From: Botryotinia globosa
Taxonomy: Eukaryota; Ascomycota; Leotiomycetes; Helotiales; Sclerotiniaceae
DNA length: 64,000 nucleotides
Assembly (NCBI GenBank): GCA_014898425.1
Contig: RCSZ01000002.1
Location: forward strand, 744,001-808,000
Direction of reading: 5' to 3'
The notes beneath the pieces were generated by a model, which ran no database searches, was not told the DNA's origin, and was given only the letters and a program-made list of their open reading frames with translations. Shown here in pieces: positions 45,230 through 58,508 of this stretch. A program made the translations under genes and the position numbers. Each line of letters begins with the position of its first letter. The first letter of the stretch is position 1.

Positions 45230-47947
45230 AGCTTATGAATATCCGAATTGGCACGATTTAGGTGCAGTCTTAAGATTGTTCGAAAGTCTCTACTGTTGGA
45301 CTTTAGAAGTCCAAATGTTGTGTGTGTATTTTTGATGTTCTTGCTTCTTGGAAGGGAATCAAAGAAGGGATAAATATTACCCGACTTACCTACTTACATT
45401 GCCATTTCAAAATTCCTTTTCAAATAAATATTATCATTATCCTCCCAAATTTATCTATTTGAATATATATATATGAATTTCACATTTAACTCACTGTTCT
45501 ACATACTTATTGGTATCCTTTTTATCAATCATATTCAGTCAGTCAAGAACGTTACGAGTAGAACTGAGTACAGATAGAATAGTAATTGGTAGTTTAACCT
45601 TATGCCGTGTATATAAATACTCGACACTTCCCCTCGAGTGTTTATTATATACAAAATATTCCTACATTTATAGCATAAAGATTACTATTCTACATCATCA
45701 TAATTTTGAGAGATTATATTTTTGCAAATAATAGAGCTGGAAAGGAGAGTAGTACGTAAATACAGGATTAGCATTACTCGATGTATATGTATGTAGATGG
45801 ATACTTGGTACTTCCCATTGGGTATTGACTATGCAGGCATTCCAAGATATTTCTACATATATATATTTCGATCATCTGAAGCAATAGAAAGAATCCAAAT
45901 CCATAAATCCAACCACCTACAGTATCTAGGTATATTCAAAATCGCCCTCATCGTTTCGTCTTGGGTTCCTGTGTAACCATAAAATATGCGCGAAACCCAA
46001 TAGATGGCATATCCCTGACGACTCCTTTCGCGTTCCTCAGTGACCGCCTTAACCTCGAAATTGTCACCCATTCGCATCCTACGCTTCTTTTACCCATATC
46101 TATGAATGTCAACATTCAAACAGATCTTCCGCATTGAACGATTGGAAATGTCTCCTGTCCTACCTCAGAGACACCAATGTCATTGGTAGTTGGACCGTTG
46201 AGCCTGTACTTCTAGGCAAATCTTATCCCAATCTAGCTATGATTACAATTCATACGACATCCTCTGATACTGGGCGAGACTTCTCTGCCACACCCATACA
46301 GTCTTCGGGCTTTAAGCTCTCGGTGTATACTGTTGTTATTACATTGCATCGATTGTGAAGTCATATCCCTTCGCTGGGAAATTACACCATATACTCAAGA
46401 AGGCTTTATCTGGGCGTGGTAAAACAACAACCCTGCTGGTATCCGAGAGAACAGAATCGACGGAGCCACGCATGAAATGCGTGCCAGCAGATGAATGCAA
46501 TCTTTGGCAGTCGATTGTTTGAAATCTGCAATCCCGTTCTGGTGCAAGGGGGCGGTGGAGTGAATGACAAGCATGTGTTGGTCTTGTGCAGGTTTTCTCC
46601 TTTGGAATGCCCGCGAGAAGCAGGTGGAAGCAACTCAACCCCCTAGCACTTCCTTTTCTAATGCAGACGTATTACGAATTTCTACTTGTGAGCAGAAGGG
46701 CTCCTGCGTGTCGACTTGCTGCGCTGGTAGTGCAGCCCCGGACCTCGTTTGCTATTCTTGAATTCCCGCATTGTACGGCATCCTGCTAGAACATGTGATG
46801 TATAGACACCAGATCTATACATAGCCCATGAAAAACTCTTTGTCTTATCAGGCTTGGCTATGCCTCTGCTTTGGGTATGCGAACAGTTTTGTGAAATTCA
46901 GTCAGTCAATCGTCGATTTGGGTGAGAACATGGCGTTGAACTAAGCATCGGATTTTCGTCTTAGCATTCAACTTCATGTTCCAGCTGGAAGCTAGGATGG
47001 AAAGATTGAATGCATGTACAAAATTGGCTGACCTCCCTGGTCTTAGTTTACCCTACTTGACATGCAATGCAGGCACAAGCCCTGATCACACACTAAGCAT
47101 TCCCTGAGTCTAAGCTGCCGGAATTTTTATACCTGCGAAATACAAGACGAAGAGCAACTCAAACGCTCTTCGGCAGTTCAACAGCCGGGAGAAATATGGC
47201 CTGAATTACGGGAGAAGAATTTTGGAATCTTCCAACAGATTTTGGTCACTGAAGCATTTACAACATCTTCGGATTATTGTTAACATTGGTAGTTTTGGTG
47301 CATCGCATTAATTCTTGTGGTTGCGGCTACTATTCCCTCTGCCAAACAAATTGGTAAATGTTGATAGTCGTTCCAAAGCTTCCATAGTATTAAGAGATGC
47401 ACCGTGTATTGCCTCATTGGTAACAAAAGATCTCGTTTTGGGCCCCCCGATGAATCAACCTTTCATTTGTAGTGTGGTTTTGCTCTTCAGCCCAGTACGC
47501 GGATGACCCGGTTCGTGCGCCGCCTGCAAGGTTTATGGAGGGGAGGGGGGTCACACCAATTTGTCTTCATCCTATGATATCTCGTTTTCTACGCTCGATC
47601 GACTAGTTTATCCCTTCTTAGCAGGCGGCAGGGGATGGAACCCACACCCTTTTCGCATTGGCGGCATTCTAATTCGGTCAGAGTCAAAGAGAACGGTGTA
47701 TTTGTGTAAAAGTGGACTTTCGTCTATTACCTGATCTTTGAACAATTTTAATACTATGTTATCACCTTACAGGGAAATAACCGAAGATTAGGGATGTGAT
47801 CAAGCAAGCCATAGAAACGCTGAGCAACCAAGCTGTCGGTACACGCCTTCCTATATCTTCTTCTCTAGCCTTTGGCCGTCACAATCTTGGAAACTCGAGG
47901 TAGTTGTGAAACGCTAATGAAAGGTCAAAATGTTGATTTCAAAACAG
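45230..47947. other. Gene-poor region before the GNAT gene
   Basis: About 2.7 kb of ordinary composition with scattered short open frames on both strands and no family match. It was examined for a glycoside hydrolase family 3 catalytic domain (KH-x-PG-x-G-type loop) that should precede the GNAT gene, and none was found. A possible upstream exon lies at about 47778-47899 (frame DVIKQAIETLSNQAVG...), which would join by a 48-bp intron (47900-47947) to the next exon; it has no start codon. Confidence 0.45.
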
Positions 47948-49968
47948 GTCTCAGTTACGATATGTCGTCCTCACTTGCGGCATCAGGAAATATTACAGAA
48001 TCAATGTATACACCTTCACTCTTGGTTACAACATAGTTGCAGTGGGCGATCTAACTGTATGTAGCGACACCGACGAAGATTTTGTCTCTGCCTCATCAGA
48101 CATATCAGAAGATCAATCAGATCAACGAAATACCTCAGCTACGATATTGAGAGATTCGACGGATTTCTTGTCGAAGATACGATCGCTTCACGAATCAGAC
48201 GTCCTGGTACTTCTAACTCCAATTGTAGTGCCGATCAGTCAAGACATTACAGACACCAGTGATCCCTTTGAGTGTTTGGGACGGGCTCTGGCCAAGAGAC
48301 ACGCCAAAGTCCGGCATATCCCCTATACACGAAGGTAATTGGAATATCCGAATTAGCAAGGTCAATGCTAACCGGCATAGAAACGGCATTACTTCAACTC
48401 ATTTAGGTTTCATAAAAAGAAGCCATGTTATCATACTTTGTTTCGTGGATCATCCTGAACATCAGCATCAATTCGAAATCGCAGAAGTCCTCTTTGCAGT
48501 CAGCGATCACAAGCCTTGGTATGCTTAACCTAGTATTTTATGTCAATTTCCTGGAAGTTGTACTTTGATTGAAGGCTTTCCTAATATTTCCTACATGTTC
48601 CCACATACTGTCAATTCTTAATCCTCTTGGAGGTCTCTCTTTTGAACAACTACTAATTTATGGGCATATTTTAGCCTCATTATGGTATGCTGTGATCAAG
48701 TAACTAAGAAAGATTCGATTCCGTTCCCTACAGTCATCTTAACCTCCGGATATACACCAGAAGATATGGAAGCCGCAGCTGCAGTGATCTTTGGGGAGCG
48801 GAAACCCAGTCCTAATATAGGGATAACTAGTTCCGCGTCCGGTATGATAGAGGCAACTCGACCCAAGCTTTGGACCGTTGATCAATGGAATGAATCCAGA
48901 GATGTACCGAGTGTTCTCAAGCTCTGGAGTGACAATTTTGATGTCCGGTTCTCCATTGACGTTGAGGCTTTCGTGTCTCTACTTCGTCGCCCGGGTTATG
49001 CAAAACATTATGTAGTCCGGGACCCAAGAACCAGCGAAGTTTTAGGTTTCTGTGCTACATATCTTTCATACGTTGATCAAGAAGGCGAAAGACTCATCGC
49101 GTCACTAGCTATTATTGTCGTAGGAAAGACCTATCGACAACAGGGCATTGGCCTCAGTCTTCATAATCATGCTATTGCACAGTTCAGAGGCACACGAGGC
49201 GTCATTCGTCTTCACCTGGGGAGTATTTTTCCAAGGCTGTTGTACGGGCCACCTCTTTCTTCATCCGCAGAATTGACTGCGAATGATGAGTGGTTTCGCC
49301 GAAGAGGCTGGACACTCAACAAGGAGTTAAGAGGCCAAGGAAAACGCGTGTATGATCTGATTCTGGACTTTACCAAATGGAAATATCAGCAAAATCAACG
49401 GCAAGAAAAATTTAAGTATCGACAAAGTGTACAAGATGATATGGTTGAGGTGCTTCGTTTGGTCGAGGAAGCATCTATCAAACAAGGTAATATGGGATGG
49501 TTCGATCAATACTTCGCTCTATTGAACGGACCCAACGTGAAAGACATTATCATATGTCTGGAAGGAGATCAGATCATTGCAACGGCCCTCACATACACCC
49601 CATTCTGTGGCAGCTCCGTATCTTCTAATCTACCTTGGGCAGGGCGGATTGGCCATGATGTTGGTGGAGTCACATGCATATGTGTTTCTCGTAAGTGATC
49701 TAAACTGCTTCACTACAATAAATCTTTTGATAGTAATTGGTCCGAAGCACAGAGAAATGAGGCAATAGGCCCGGAATTACTTGATGCTTGTATCAAAAAA
49801 TTATACCAGCAAGGTATGAGGAGAATGTTCTATGACGGCGTAGCAAATGATGTAGACGAACTAAAAGAACTAGGTGAGTGTCACTATTATTCACATACCT
49901 GGAAAGCGACTGACTTTTCAGGTTTTGAGGAATGGGCAAAGTACCGCGACGTTTGGAAGGACGTTTAA
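47948..49968 (+). CDS. C-terminal part of a GH3-GNAT family protein (GNAT acetyltransferase)
   Basis: Exons as read: 47948-48334, 48381-48518, 48675-49690, probably 49748-49873, and 49922-49968. The first part (DVLVLLTPIVVPIS, DPFECLGRALAKRHAKVRHIPY, NGITSTHLGFIKRSHVIIL, FPTVILTSGYTPEDMEAAAAVIFGE) matches the C-terminal half of fungal NagZ-like GH3 proteins. The rest is a tandem GNAT region: VLGFCATYLSYV, LAIIVVGKTYRQQGIGLSLHNHAI (acetyl-CoA loop Q-x-x-G-I-G), and a second weaker repeat ending EWAKYRDVWKDV. In relatives a GH3 beta-N-acetylglucosaminidase domain comes first; here it is not present and no ATG is in frame until 48,681 or so. The acceptor of the fourth intron (CCGAAG at 49747) is poor. 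Either a truncated gene or one using the internal ATG to make a GNAT-only protein of about 395 residues. Confidence 0.65.
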
Positions 49969-52900
49969 GTAAATGGACTAGTCTACAAGACAAGGGTATT
50001 TGGACATTGACTTCATTCATTCCTACTGAAAAGTCCACTGAGGGTGCCATAAGGACTCTCCCTCCGTAGTGACGAGGGTTTAATTTCTTTGACTTTCTCT
50101 CATCAAGTTAAAGATAACAAGAATAACAAACATAGCTCCGTGTTTGTATTACGCAAAATCTTCAAAATACTATATCCGACACATTGGGCATGAAAAGGAT
50201 GACACTAGCATGGACCTGCTGCAGATTTGGAGCGTGTCATACACATGGGTGATAGGCGAGAGCTTGGATAAGCTATGGAACTATTTACTTTAGCGATCAA
50301 AGCAAAACTGTTACTCAGCTGGGTTCGTACTACCGTCAGGACGGAGGATAACATTATTGTAAGCACAATAATGCTCGATCTTAAAATTCGAGGCGTAGGC
50401 TATTCAAACTCCAGAGACACTCTCCACACTTATTATTCTAATATTAATCATGGTGGATCAATGAAGTCACAATTCAAGGACTTTCCAAAATCGGCGGCCA
50501 AAAAATCTAGGTCACGTAGCACTAGTGCTTGCAATCTTTCTATCTGAAATTAGACTGCATGAACGGGGGACATCGAAACGTCGCACAAGAATTTAGAATC
50601 TGTGTAACACGTTCAGAACGCCACGTCTGCATGATATCCCCACTAAAGCTGCTCAAGAAAGTGCTGTGGTTGATCAGACTAGCTATCCAGGTATACGACC
50701 TGCCGAAAAAAGTTATGTGTGATACCACGTTAGTCAGACCTAGATGTACTTGATTAGCAAAAGTTAATCGTTACACCAGCTCCATCGCATCTAACAAAGA
50801 GCCCTCTTGATTTGAGCAGGTGCATAAGATGCGGTATAGACTCTGTTGACCGACATTTTACGGTCTTACCTTCTCTTCTGGATCTTGGATGTGGCGTGGA
50901 ATTTCAGTGATTATGAAGATAATGCGCCATACCAACTGGTATCAAGGCTCAATTTGTGTTTACATGTCGGGTGAGGCATTCCGGCTTGTCACACGCAGTG
51001 CTTCTGGAAATACACCATATCCATGTAAAAATGTTGCGCCACTGAAATTAATTATGCGCCGCAGATCGTCAATTCAGATGACAGCCCCAGCTTCTCTTCA
51101 AGCTCAATGCTTGTGTGAACATTTGTATGCATCATCTCATACACAGGATCCCATTTTAAAGATATAGTGGATCGCATTTCGAGAAAATTTTCTTCGCATC
51201 ATTTCTCACTATCAGCCAGTCACAATGTTTCTTTCTTGGTGGGGCTGCATATTTTGGTTTGAGACCCTCGCTGCCCCCATGTCCCTAGACAACGCTATTG
51301 TGGTTCGATGTTCGGTATACCTGAGAATCTAAACTGTAAGCCGTGTGAGTAATTGATTCTTTGAGTAAGTTTTGATGAAGGTTGACTTGAGAAGATTAAA
51401 CACCAGTGAGTGCTCTTCTTGGGATGTACTTGACTTGTTATTATTTGTATCTCATTTGCAAATCCATTCAAATAACAATATAAGTGGCCAGTATAAGATC
51501 CCAATTCAAACATTTCCATAATTTCGATTGGTCTTACCATTTCCAAGTAGGAATATGATGCCATCCGAAGAAGACGGAGCAAGTTTAACGCGCTATTATG
51601 CAGGCCTCTTTCAGTATTTGATTGTCGTGCAATTATACTCCGAGGAAATGACAGATAATAACCGCGTTAAATTCACACAATGTATCAGCTTTATTTGAAT
51701 CGAATCCCGTCCTCCTTAAATTCTCGCTTGTTTAGCTCCCGCGCTACGGTACGGACCGCCATTAGTCTGTGCGCGTATAGCACTAGTTTCTGTCCGTGTA
51801 TAAGATACGCAGAACACGGACCACTCTGTCTTCCTTATTCACTTTCCTCTATTCATCTTTTCTAGTTCTGTTGACTTGTGCTTTCAACTTTTTGATTCGG
51901 TACATGTCCACAAAGTCAAACCTTTCCTCTCACATTCTCACTTATGCTTTTATATTCGTATACACTCACACTCCATCTACTCGAACCATTATCTCGGATC
52001 TCTACTTCCACATTTACCATTCTAAATGTTCACATCCTCTACCGTGAGGTCCCACTCATGCCCAGCCACGACCTTCCTAAATATCCATACAGCCTAACCG
52101 CAATTCAACCACAGCTCGCTGCCCCCCATACGCTGATGCGCTCCCCTTCTCCAGTCGCACATGTCACTTCATCTAATTTACGATCTCCTGAAGGGTTGTT
52201 AAGATAAGGATTCGTTCTTTTCGTTCGTTTGCTTCCATTCTTAATTTTGACCCCGCAAATTGCTAGGCCAATTTTCGATATGAGAAGAATCCCGCATGTC
52301 GCATGCGGACCTTCGAAGAAACATATCTTGTGTTCTGCAAATTATCTTTAAAGTTTCTTTCCGTGCGATGACCGATTCAATATTCAGGAAGGAACCTGTG
52401 ATGATCGCTGTCTCCCAGACGTAGCTCGTCTGCAGGGATTGTTCAATGGTCCGGGCTGCATTATGGACCCGAAAGGCCGACTCTGCTTTCTTTCCTCTTA
52501 AAGTTTTCAATGATTCTAATACTCTGAATATCACCAATATTCTAGACGAATTCAGCATTTATCGTAAATTAGGCGTCTCTGGTACATTCGCAAATCTAAA
52601 CACAAGTATTGTTGGAATGTCACCCGGGTATCAAAATCTCCTATTCACGATACCGACAACTCTTCGTCTGTATTTGCTCAAATTCCCCACAGCCACTCGA
52701 GCAAAGATATTCCTCATAAAGAGAGCAAGCACAGATTTGTAAATACAGCTGTAACTACCACCGTTTGGATGTGAAACTAGCGAATCATTTTTGCACAGTG
52801 TCTTTCAAATCCATATATATTAAGCATTCATTGTGACGAGTGTAGCGCGCAGAGCCAAGCCTACGGCCCAGTATAAGAGATTAAAATAAGATTTATAGAC

Positions 52901-55631
52901 TCAATGTGGATGGATGAGACTTTATCGAATCATCCACCATTACCTCTGGAATGTGCGAATCGAATATCACCATTTGTGTATTTGAGTTTATGGAGAGTTA
53001 TGTTGAAACCCACAGGGGAGATTCCACTGCTTTTTCATTTTCATAATCAACTCTGCATCGTCTACCTTTGATCATATATCTAAAGCTGCCATGTGATTGA
53101 GTTTGTGCGACTACGGCGAGCTGATTGTACCATTTATCATCATCTCGGATCGACCGGAACTACGAAATTGTATTCATTAAAACTCTTTCATGGCTTAACG
53201 TTTGTGAAGTCAGTGAACACGTCTGCTAAGTTTGAAACTGTAGCCGACAAGGAGAAAATGTCAACAAGAAAAATCGCCGATTGGTAGAATTATCCGATTA
53301 CCATCTTGGACATATGGGCCCTAAAGTGAGTTTTGCAACATCAGCTAATTCAAATTTAGCAGCAGAGAACAGGCTCCAATCTCATTGTTCGCGTATTGCA
53401 AAGGTCGAGATAAAGGCCTTCAGCAGAATACCGACAAAGTACCGATGGCGTGGAAGTATAGGTGTGGGTATTTGAGATGAGGATATTTGTAATGGCTGCA
53501 TGAATCATGATAGCTTGGGGCTCTTCATTCTAGATTCTGTCCACAGTGTATAAAAATGAATAGGGCATCGTTATGGATGTGCCAGGCTAGATTACACATT
53601 ATATTTCACAAAGATATGTTAGTCAATTACATCCTTGTGCCTGATATTTGCAGTGTACACTGTCATCCCCTATCAACATTTCACCTGTTAATATTGTTGA
53701 ACTTGATGACCAGATTTTCTTCGCTATTGTCAATTATCAACCTTCGTGCTTTTACTAACGTATTTGACGCGTTGATCTTTTTGAGAGGAGTTCCCAGCAA
53801 TCGTCGAGTCATTTCCAAGCTCATAGAGAAAACAACCGAGGATTATAGCACACGAGAAGGCCAGGCTTTCATTGCTCTGGTAACATCTCTCAATCAATGC
53901 TGCGGAGGGCAGAGGGATGATGTCAAAGAGATAGCCATAACAACGAAGAAAATGAAGAGACGGCAGCTGTTCCGCTGTTGCGGGTCCCCATGAGTGTTAC
54001 TGGAGCTCAAGTTTCTTTGACTGAAATACTTTGACAACTATGCCTAGATAAACCATCCCCCGGGAGTAACTACCTGATTCCCTTTTGAAAGATCAACCAT
54101 CTATATTCCATTCCAACCTCCCCATCTCATCTACCTTGAACCTCTGCAAAAGCCGAATCTCGAACACGTCATGTTCCTACAGGAAACAGCTTACCATCGA
54201 AAGTCGGCACACGAACGAAATACGACGATATAGATACCTTGGGACCTCTTGCCCATTGAGCTCGCGCAACTCCAAGCCAGGATACCATCCTACCACCATG
54301 CTGTGGTTGCTTTCTATCTCTTAGAGACATTCCGCTTGAATCGATATCCTTACCATACCTCAATCATCAAATTACGCCACCTCCACCACTCTCCCTACTA
54401 GAATTCTATACAGACATACTCATCCTACCTCCCACGAAATCTCTAATCCCTTACACGACCCCTCTACTCCCCAATTTCCAGTATCCTAACCTCGCTCCAC
54501 CCCTCAACAACAATTAGCAATTCTACCATTCGAACCCGAGCTTCCGTTTCGATCTCAATCCCCGTCTCAATAGAAGCCCTATACCACTCCACTCATAAAG
54601 GATACACCTCATGACCGAAATCCTCACTGTCTATCACTACACAATCCTCCATTACTCCACTTACATACTCCATACTTCCCGCATCTCAAGTCGCAATATC
54701 TACCACTACACCACACTACACCACACAATCAAAACCAGAGCGAGCAAATGATTCCCACCATCCTCAATCCAAGAAGCAAAGAAAAGAGCAAAGAGCAAAG
54801 TACAAAGAACGAATAACATAGAACGCAGAACGCAAAACGCAAAATACAGAACGCAGAATATAGAATGCAGAATGAAAAATGCAGAACGCAAAATGCAAAA
54901 TGCAGAACGCAGAACGCAGAACGCAGAACACACAACGCAGTACAACAACCAAAGAAAAAGACACCCCAGAGATAGACAGACAAACAGACAGACAAACAGG
55001 CAGACAAACAGACAGACAAACAGACAGACAAAACACACACATACAGTACACTCGATTTCCAAACTCCAAAACAGCAGTAGCAGTTCAACCAGCCATCCAT
55101 ACGATGCAGTCAGTACTTTGAGATCATCTATCTGAAAGAGCGACATTGTTTCGAACCATTAGTTTATATACACACACTATTCTGTGCATGTCGAACACGT
55201 GCACCATGCAACTCTTTGCGTGTGGAATAGATTCAATATTCTCACTGCTTTTAGATATCAAAAGACTGTCCACATCTGAGTGTTCTGCTTGCGGATATAT
55301 GAGTGCGGTGGTGATTTGAGGGGGGGTGGAAGGCTGGGCGATGGGGAATGGGGAATGGGAAGAGATGGTTTATGATGTGTGGTGGGTTTATGATGATGAG
55401 TGACTATCAGATGTATTTGATACAAGGGAAGCAGCATTCATTGAACATACTCGAAATTGCAGGATGGTGAATGGGAAAAGGAGTTCAAAATATGATATAG
55501 ACATTACGCACGGAAGGGCAAGTAAGAAGTTGGCGACAATCAATGGCATAGATGAAGGAGATTTTGATAGAAAGACGATTGTTCCATGATACATGATCGA
55601 TGATCGATTCCGTTTACGATCACCATCGCCA
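49969..55631. other. Long gene-poor region
   Basis: About 5.7 kb without a supported gene. Composition is ordinary, so it is not a RIP island. Open frames of up to 145 codons (53556-53993) and 105 codons (52241-52558, minus) show no motif, no homologous signature known to me and no clear splice continuation. A repetitive A/G/C-rich tract lies at 54775-55030. Confidence 0.5.
54775..55030. repeat. CAGAACG-type and CAGACAAA-type simple repeats
   Basis: From 54775 to about 54945 the plus strand has degenerate 7-bp units such as AGAACGC, AAAATGC and AGAATGC; from about 54970 to 55030 it has CAGA/CAAA tetranucleotide units. Several frames remain open through the tract on both strands and encode Cys/Val/Phe- or Gln/Thr-rich simple sequence. 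The minus-strand open frames here (54706-55146 and overlapping ones) are artefacts of the repeat. Confidence 0.8.
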
Positions 55632-57537
55632 TCATGCTTGTTCAGCAGTAACTTCAACCCACTTCTCGACCTCTCCAAAGCTGTCCACAAGAACCTGCCC
55701 CTCCTTCTCTTCCGCAGTAATCTCCGCGTTGCCCTCTCTCACCACCACGAAACTCTTCATTCCAGCTTCCTTTGCGGCTCTCACCTCCTTGATGTTATCG
55801 CTCAAAAACAACCACTCACCCACCGCACCCAACGCATTGTTCGCCTTGGCAATCTTCTCATAACTCGCCGTATCCTGTTTCAGCCCCGCATTAACGGTAT
55901 CCCAATATCCGCCTTCAAGCTCTCTCCCATCATCTCCTTCGAGCCCATTCCAAATGCAACTCCTCAAGTCCCCTTCAGTCGTGTATCTCCACAACAGCTT
56001 CTGCGCTGCCACGCTCCCACTACTATAGATACAAATCTTCGCCCCATTGTCTCTCCACTTCTTCATCGTCGGGTATACATCTGGGAAAAGTGGACACTTT
56101 AATTCGCCCGATTCATAACCACGAAGCCAGAGATATCCTTGAAGAGATTTAAGGTATGGGATCTTGAGATCCTGAGCCATGAGATCGCGGACATGAGAAA
56201 GGAGTGCGTCAGGGGTCGAGGCGTGTTCAGGCGGAAAGGCAGAGCGATAAGGGAGGAAGGATGGAGAGTCCCATTGAGTGGAGAGTGTTTCTGGTAGAGC
56301 TGCGAGAGCGTATGGGAACTGATGGGGAGGTCAGTGATTGAGCATTGCTGTCCAAATTCGTGGCAAAAGGTGATGTGGAAAGTTTCCTTCCAAATGAGCT
56401 AATCCGACAAACGCATTGATACACAGAAGTACATGTTTCAAATGTATCGGGTCCCGGCATGCTAATGGCGGGGTAAAGCTGGTATCATGTATATGAGTGG
56501 GACTCCGGATTTAGGGGGGCTGGGAGCTCGCTTTGCAGTAAAACAAAACGAAACAGAACGCTGATGCTATGGAGTGAGATTATTGATGGGACACGGTGCA
56601 ACCAACCCATCGTACATAGATAGGCACCTATAGGAGTTTGGCTCTTCCCCGCAAATGATATGAGCGCTGATCTGTACGTCGGATTGACCATACGCATCCG
56701 TTTCGAACGTGGCAGACGACCATTTGCATTAGTGTCACTCGATTCTCTCCTCAACGTAGATGCCATCACACTTGCGATTCAATTCACCTATCTCTTCTCT
56801 CTTCTTCCACCACTACACTCTGGTTTAACGTCAATGTTGCAAATAATGACGATCCTCCCCGTTGCCATCCCAACCAATGATAGCGGGGTAGAAGCATTGA
56901 AAGACAGAGCACTGGGAACACGACAGCTCATCACAAGTCTCACATGACTATGCACAAATCAAATTTCCTGCCCCCAAGATATTGGTATGCCGGAGCTTAC
57001 GTAGTACAACAGTTTTCCGCAGGTGTGTAAAGCATGTATCATCGAGGCAGTGATTGATCATCGCAATCGGAACCGTTGAATTTGACTGGTAACTAGACCA
57101 ACAAGGTAACTACTACATACCTGTTTCGCGTAAAGCGCATCGCAAGAGAGAAGGGAAAGAATGTGCGACTCATGACTTAATGCATAGACTACTGAAAGAT
57201 TGACCAGTAGGAATAGTAAGGAAATTGTCAACCTACCAAGATATCCTTGACGAAAGAAATCGGACACACCGTGCCCTCTGCAGAAGAAGAATGAATCCAT
57301 CAGCTTTTTCCATGACATATTCATTTCCTCCCCAAGCTTACTTCACCACCATTTTCCAATGTCACACACGTGATTCATTGTAATCCGAAGATTCCATTCC
57401 CGAGAAAATTCTGCGGACGGGTGATGTGTAGAAAAGCAGGAACAGGAACAAATAGGAACCGTAAAACCCCAAGTGAAAAATTTTCATCACTCACCGATAT
57501 CCAACAATACCACCTTCGCTCGTGGTTTGCCTTCCAT
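55632..57537 (-). CDS. utr4: Enolase-phosphatase E1 (methionine salvage)
   Basis: HAD-superfamily bifunctional enzyme that enolises and dephosphorylates 2,3-diketo-5-methylthiopentyl-1-phosphate in methionine salvage. Three exons: 57537-57495 (MEGKPRAKVVLLDI plus one base), 57277-57237 (41 nt, encoding EGTVCPISFVKDIL with the split codon) and 56318-55632; introns of 217 and 918 bp; 256 residues, the usual size. HAD motif I is DIEGT (Asp13), motif II is IYSSGSVAAQKLL near 130, then KQDTASYEKIA near 180 and LFLSDNIKEVRAAKEAG near 200-216. Finding the short exons restores the catalytic Asp and the family N-terminus, which are absent from the long third exon alone. The 918-bp intron is long for this genome. 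Confidence 0.93.
57237..57277 (-). other. 41-nt coding exon of enolase-phosphatase E1
   Basis: Flanked by acceptor TTCTGCAG and donor GTAGGT on the minus strand; encodes the end of Glu15 to Leu28. It carries the conserved GTVCPISFV stretch beside the catalytic Asp. It is easily missed by gene finders because it lies 918 bp from the next exon. Confidence 0.9.
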
Positions 57538-58508
57538 TTTATCACGTTGGGAATCCTTCTAGATGAATTCCTCGTTTCTCCCTCGATACAGTCTTGAAAA
57601 AATAATCAGCCCCGAGGTCGACGAGAGATAGCGGTGAACTCTCGCGAGCTTCTTTCGTAATCTTGGATGGATATGGATGGGAAGGACTTAGGCAATCAAT
57701 GCGTGGATGCGCGCTGGCAAAGATCGACCCTAGACTGCCAAGTCTACTTGGTAGGAATCGCACGTTCCGTTCTTTATGCACGAGGGTGGAAGGGTGGAAG
57801 GGTGGAAGGGTCGAGGATGAATTTGAGAATCTGATTCGTCAATATGGAGATTTTGACTTCGCACCCGTCCTGCCGGAATCCCTCAGGCCAACACTCTTGG
57901 TTCGTAAATCGTACCGGTATGGATGAATTCAGGCTGTTCATGCAAGATGCAGGCTTATGTTGTAATACTCAGGAAAAGCTCTGTGGGCGAAGGCTTCATG
58001 CAGTTAGTAAACGGGGATTTTCGGCAAAGAGGGTTGGACATTTGAATTTTGGAGAGAGAAGCACGATATGACATTATATGACATTGATAATATGGGATAA
58101 GTGGCATGTAGGTACGCGGAACGTGTTCTATGTTTTGATGATAATGTTCCGGATTTGGCAGTGAGCATGAGGGAAAATGAGGAAGGAGTATAGTAAGGTA
58201 AGGAAGGTAAGGTAAGGTATGGTAAGGCAAGGCAAGTCAAGGCAATCAATCACGTTTTGTTTAATTAATTAATATCTTATTCATGATTAGTTTCACACAA
58301 TTCAATTGATCTTCAAGTGTGTCACCATAGCTGGGTAGATAGGGATCAATACGACTATGTGATGGTGTTGATGTTATATATGGAGAGGTACAGATCCACG
58401 AAGAGATATGTATGGCTTGGTTGGGGCCCTGGGGCTACTCTGACAAGTACCTAGGTATGTATCAGAAGATATCGACGGTGGGATTTTGATCTGTACGGCG
58501 AGAGTCGA

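Noticed and set aside
46339..46789. Possible coding region near 46.4-46.8 kb
   Set aside because: Short frames overlap on both strands, with no motif and no splice continuation; could not be linked to the GNAT gene.
54706..55146. Cysteine-rich 146-codon minus-strand frame resembling a small secreted protein
   Set aside because: Encoded by simple repeats that are open in several frames at once.
56485..56769. 94-codon minus-strand frame as first exon of enolase-phosphatase E1
   Set aside because: Lacks the DIEGT motif; the true first exons are at 57495-57537 and 57237-57277, inside whose intron this frame lies.
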